DNA of 31,702 nt from positions 1 through 31,702 of the forward strand of contig JBDRLV010000043.1 of NCBI GenBank assembly GCA_043812755.1, read 5' to 3'. Under the pieces are notes generated by a model. It did not search any database. It had not been told where the DNA came from and saw only the letters and a list, made by a program, of their open reading frames with translations. Shown in pieces: positions 30,372-31,702 of this stretch. Each line of letters begins with the position of its first letter. Position 1 is the stretch's first letter. The position numbers were made by a program, and so were the translations under genes. This stretch comes from JBDRLV01 sp043812755. Lineage in GTDB: Bacteria; Patescibacteriota; Patescibacteriia; UBA9934; GWF2-40-263.

Positions 30372-30436
30372 TATTTCCTCCTGTGCCTTTTACAATACAG
30401 TTCAATTTTGGCACTAGGGTTTTAACAACATTGGGG

Positions 30437-30453
30437 CTTGCACAATGTGCAAG
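30437..30453. promoter_or_regulatory. Perfect inverted repeat, possible operator
   Basis: CTTGCAC-AAT-GTGCAAG is a 7-bp perfect inverted repeat 66 bp upstream of the start of the 191-aa gene. It has no T-run and is more like a regulator binding site than a terminator. A partial echo TGCGCACTGCAC follows at 30460-30471. Confidence 0.4.
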
Positions 30454-30480
30454 GGATTATGCGCACTGCACAACTTTTGA

Positions 30481-30627
30481 TCCCCTCATTGGTTTGAAAT
30501 ACGAAATTCTAATGTCTAAATCCTAAACAATTTCTAATGTTCAAAATCCAAATGTTCTAAGCATTGGTTTTGAATTTCTAAATTTTGAATTTTGAATTTG
30601 TTTAGAAATTCGGATTTCGAATTTCGT
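30481..30627. repeat. AT-rich palindromic repeat with a direct-repeat copy at the window end
   Basis: Its ends ACGAAATTC and GAATTTCGT, the pairs AAATCC/GGATTT and TAAACAA/TTGTTTA, and a central hairpin TTCAAAATCCAAATG/CATTGGTTTTGAA form one imperfect palindrome (30501-30627). The first 62 nt (30481-30542) recur at 31632-31702. Confidence 0.82.
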
Positions 30628-30660
30628 GCTTCTTGTTTGTATTCAACTCAATGAGTGGAT

Positions 30661-30682
30661 GCCGACATAGATCCCTGTCGGC
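30661..30682. other. Hairpin downstream of the tiny membrane-protein genes
   Basis: GCCGACA-tagatccc-TGTCGGC, a perfect 7-bp GC-rich stem 20 bp after the stop codon of the 57-aa gene. No T-run follows on either strand, so it may stabilise the mRNA end more than terminate transcription. Confidence 0.5.
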
Positions 30683-30701
30683 TGGGGTAATGCAAAAGAA
30701 C

Positions 30702-30875
30702 TTAGGCAGGATTGGTCTGCAGGTGATTAACCTGCATTGTCTGCAAAGCCTCATTTTGCAAAGGCTTTTCCTGTTGAAGTGTCTGCCAGCGAAAGAACGC
30801 AAGCAGAGGAAGGCACACCACGACCAATGCAGGGCATAAGGCCATGATGATGAAAAGCAGAAACTCGCGATCCAA
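30702..30875 (-). CDS. Tiny membrane protein, 57 aa
   Basis: It starts at TTG 30875, six nt after AGGAG, and reads MDREFLLFIIMALCPALVVV then CLPLLAFFRW, one hydrophobic helix, followed by a Gln-rich polar tail. The helix region aligns with the preceding 47-aa gene (MIDRQSFMVLCMVAFPPSLVV then CLPLLLAFMAW): both have DR, a Pro, LVV and CLPLL. The gene is 12 bp after that paralogue. Function is unknown. The paralogy and ribosome binding site make a chance frame unlikely. Confidence 0.6.
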   Translation of the reverse strand: MDREFLLFIIMALCPALVVVCLPLLAFFRWQTLQQEKPLQNEALQTMQVNHLQTNPA

Positions 30876-30887
30876 TTCTCTCTCCTT

Positions 30888-31031
30888 TCAGCTCCGCTTG
30901 ATCATTCGAGCAAAAGCTTTTTCCTGCCTTGCATCCCAGGCCATGAAGGCCAGAAGCAAAGGAAGACAAACCACCAACGAGGGTGGAAACGCCACCATAC
31001 ACAGAACCATGAAGGATTGGCGATCGATCAT
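30888..31031 (-). CDS. Tiny membrane protein, 47 aa, paralogue of the next gene
   Basis: ATG 31031 lies 5 nt after GGAG. The product is MIDRQSFMVLCMVAFPPSLV, VCLPLLLAFMAWD, then a basic tail ARQEKAFARMIKRS. One membrane helix is predicted, with a positively charged C-terminus probably inside. The shared DR...P.LVV.CLPLL pattern ties it to the 57-aa gene downstream. No family is recognised. Confidence 0.62.
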   Translation of the reverse strand: MIDRQSFMVLCMVAFPPSLVVCLPLLLAFMAWDARQEKAFARMIKRS

Positions 31032-31039
31032 TTCTTCTC

Positions 31040-31138
31040 CTATGCTCTCTGGGCTCTTGCATGATGCAGATAGAGCCCAGCAAGAATTGGTAGAAACACT
31101 GGGCTTGAGCAAGGAATCACCAGCCACAAAACCCACAA
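31040..31138 (-). CDS. Candidate third tiny membrane protein, about 32 aa
   Basis: A short frame between the 134-aa gene and the 47-aa gene, ending TAG 8 bp before the latter's ATG. It reads (M)WVLWLVIPCSSPVFLPILAG and ends HHARAQRA, one hydrophobic helix with a P..VFLPIL core like the two following genes. The start is uncertain: TTG 31138 or CTG 31141 are the only usual codons, without a good ribosome binding site. It is supported mainly by its position and similarity in design. Confidence 0.35.
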   Translation of the reverse strand: MWVLWLVIPCSSPVFLPILAGLYLHHARAQRA

Positions 31139-31162
31139 CAGAATTCGGATAACTCGCTTGCT

Positions 31163-31567
31163 CTATTGAGCCTCCAACATTGCAGTCAGCCGAGCGATCT
31201 CGGCCGAAAGCTCTTGTGAGCTCATAGCCTCAAGTCGTTCGAAATCCGAAACCTCAACCGGATTGCACAGGTCAATACCCTGTGCCTCCATGTCTGCTTC
31301 GCGCTCTGCCAGATCAACTTCAGTCTGGGTAAGGGCCGAGACAAGCAGGCGTTGCTCGAGAGTGAACCAATCCAGGTAGTAGTAGATGTCCCAGCGACCA
31401 AGGTCACCAGGGCGAATCTGCCCTTGCCCCTCCATGCCTATGTTGTCGCGCGCGGTAAGCGACGCGAGCATCTGCAGAAGCTCGGAGCTTGCGCCCTGGT
31501 ACTCAAGCACAGCGATATGTGCTTGCCAGAATTTGAACGAACCTTCAACAGTTTCCGGAATTGCCAT
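31163..31567 (-). CDS. Hypothetical protein, 134 aa
   Basis: No family is recognised. ATG 31567 is chosen because GGAGA lies 6 nt before it; the frame stays open to a TTG at 31597 without a ribosome binding site. The product is helical and acidic, with an aromatic patch (RWDIYYYLDWFTLEQRLLV) and a Glu-rich C-terminal helix (ELSAEIARLTAMLEAQ) that could be a coiled coil. No signal peptide is seen. It is the first visible gene of the tiny-membrane-protein unit and is preceded by the AT-rich repeat at the window end. Confidence 0.68.
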   Translation of the reverse strand: MAIPETVEGSFKFWQAHIAVLEYQGASSELLQMLASLTARDNIGMEGQGQIRPGDLGRWDIYYYLDWFTLEQRLLVSALTQTEVDLAEREADMEAQGIDLCNPVEVSDFERLEAMSSQELSAEIARLTAMLEAQ

Positions 31568-31631
31568 CTGACTCTCCAATTGCGAAATGTTGGCCAAAGC
31601 CTCATCGCATTGTGTTTGGTTTCTGAAATCA

Positions 31632-31702
31632 TCCCCTCATTGGTTTGAAAACTGCAGAAATACGAAATTCTAATGTCTAAATCCTAAACAATTTCTAATG
31701 TT
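31632..31702. repeat. Second copy of the AT-rich repeat, truncated by the window edge
   Basis: It matches 30481-30542 almost base for base (TCCCCTCATTGGTTTGAAA, then AATACGAAATTCTAATGTCT and AAATCCTAAACAATTTC) except for a short extra ACTGCAGA-type insert. As with the first copy, it lies just upstream of a leftward gene. Confidence 0.85.

Noticed and set aside
30057..30425. Long open frames on the plus strand opposite the 191-aa gene
   Set aside because: They have no ribosome binding site and extend over the promoter region; the minus-strand frame has AGGAGG at ideal spacing. GC-rich DNA readily leaves several frames open.
30719..30735. Hairpin GCAGGT-gatta-ACCTGC as a terminator
   Set aside because: It lies inside the coding sequence of the 57-aa membrane protein and has no T-run.
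27623..31138. Phage lysis cassette (holin-like peptides plus M15 endolysin)
   Set aside because: The combination is suggestive, but both peptidases have signal peptides, the tiny membrane genes are in a separate unit, and no phage structural, integrase or terminase gene is seen.
1..31702. CRISPR array or insertion sequence
   Set aside because: The repeats present are palindromic and dispersed, not regularly spaced direct repeats, and no transposase or Cas protein is encoded in the window.

Overview
The window looks like part of a Patescibacteria (CPR) chromosome; a finer placement is not possible from sequence alone. The clues are a VirB2/TrbC-like pilin fold inside a large Cys-rich secreted protein, a DUF4012 surface protein beside a glycosyltransferase cluster, tiny intergenic gaps, many genes with no or almost no 5' leader, and AT-rich palindromic repeats between genes. 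UGA is used as a stop and is not seen inside reading frames, so the UGA-Gly code of Gracilibacteria/Absconditabacteria does not apply.

Left part (1-11 kb). A leftward operon encodes a DsbA-like oxidoreductase followed by two paralogous Cys-rich exported proteins; at least the first carries the pilin-like membrane hairpin. Then, mostly rightward, come a 46-aa basic peptide, SecG, a membrane-anchored family-5 solute-binding protein, tRNA-Leu(CAG) preceded by what looks like the 5' part of a second tRNA-Leu, RNase J, TrpRS, a secreted Ca-binding-repeat protein and, leftward, RlmN. Most are separated by clear Rho-independent terminators.

Middle (11-23 kb). The RNase P RNA gene rnpB has a consensus promoter and is roughly twice the usual length because two long AT-rich palindromes sit inside its helices. 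A surface-polysaccharide locus follows: a WbaP-type sugar-phosphate transferase, three GT4 glycosyltransferases (one fused to a Nudix domain), a standalone DnaG-type CHC2 zinc-finger protein, a DUF4012 protein and a membrane-anchored protein with four Ig/DUF11-like modules.

Right part (23-31.7 kb), almost all leftward. It holds a PyrE-like phosphoribosyltransferase, a udk-like kinase / HD protein / ruvA / femAB-like cluster, a small two-helix membrane protein, and then an accessory block. That block is visibly richer in G+C and has strong AGGAGG ribosome binding sites before nearly every gene. It contains two secreted M15-type peptidases, an acidic zinc-ribbon protein, several unknown small proteins and a tandem set of tiny membrane proteins.

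The most unusual feature of the window is repeat invasion of functional sequence. Palindromic repeats are read in frame inside a glycosyltransferase (two copies), form the linker of a GT4-Nudix fusion, interrupt a FemAB-like protein, and appear to have expanded two helices of RNase P RNA. A related AT-rich palindrome family fills several intergenic gaps. This resembles the protein-coding palindromic elements known from Rickettsia. All family assignments come from reading motifs by eye; no database search was run.
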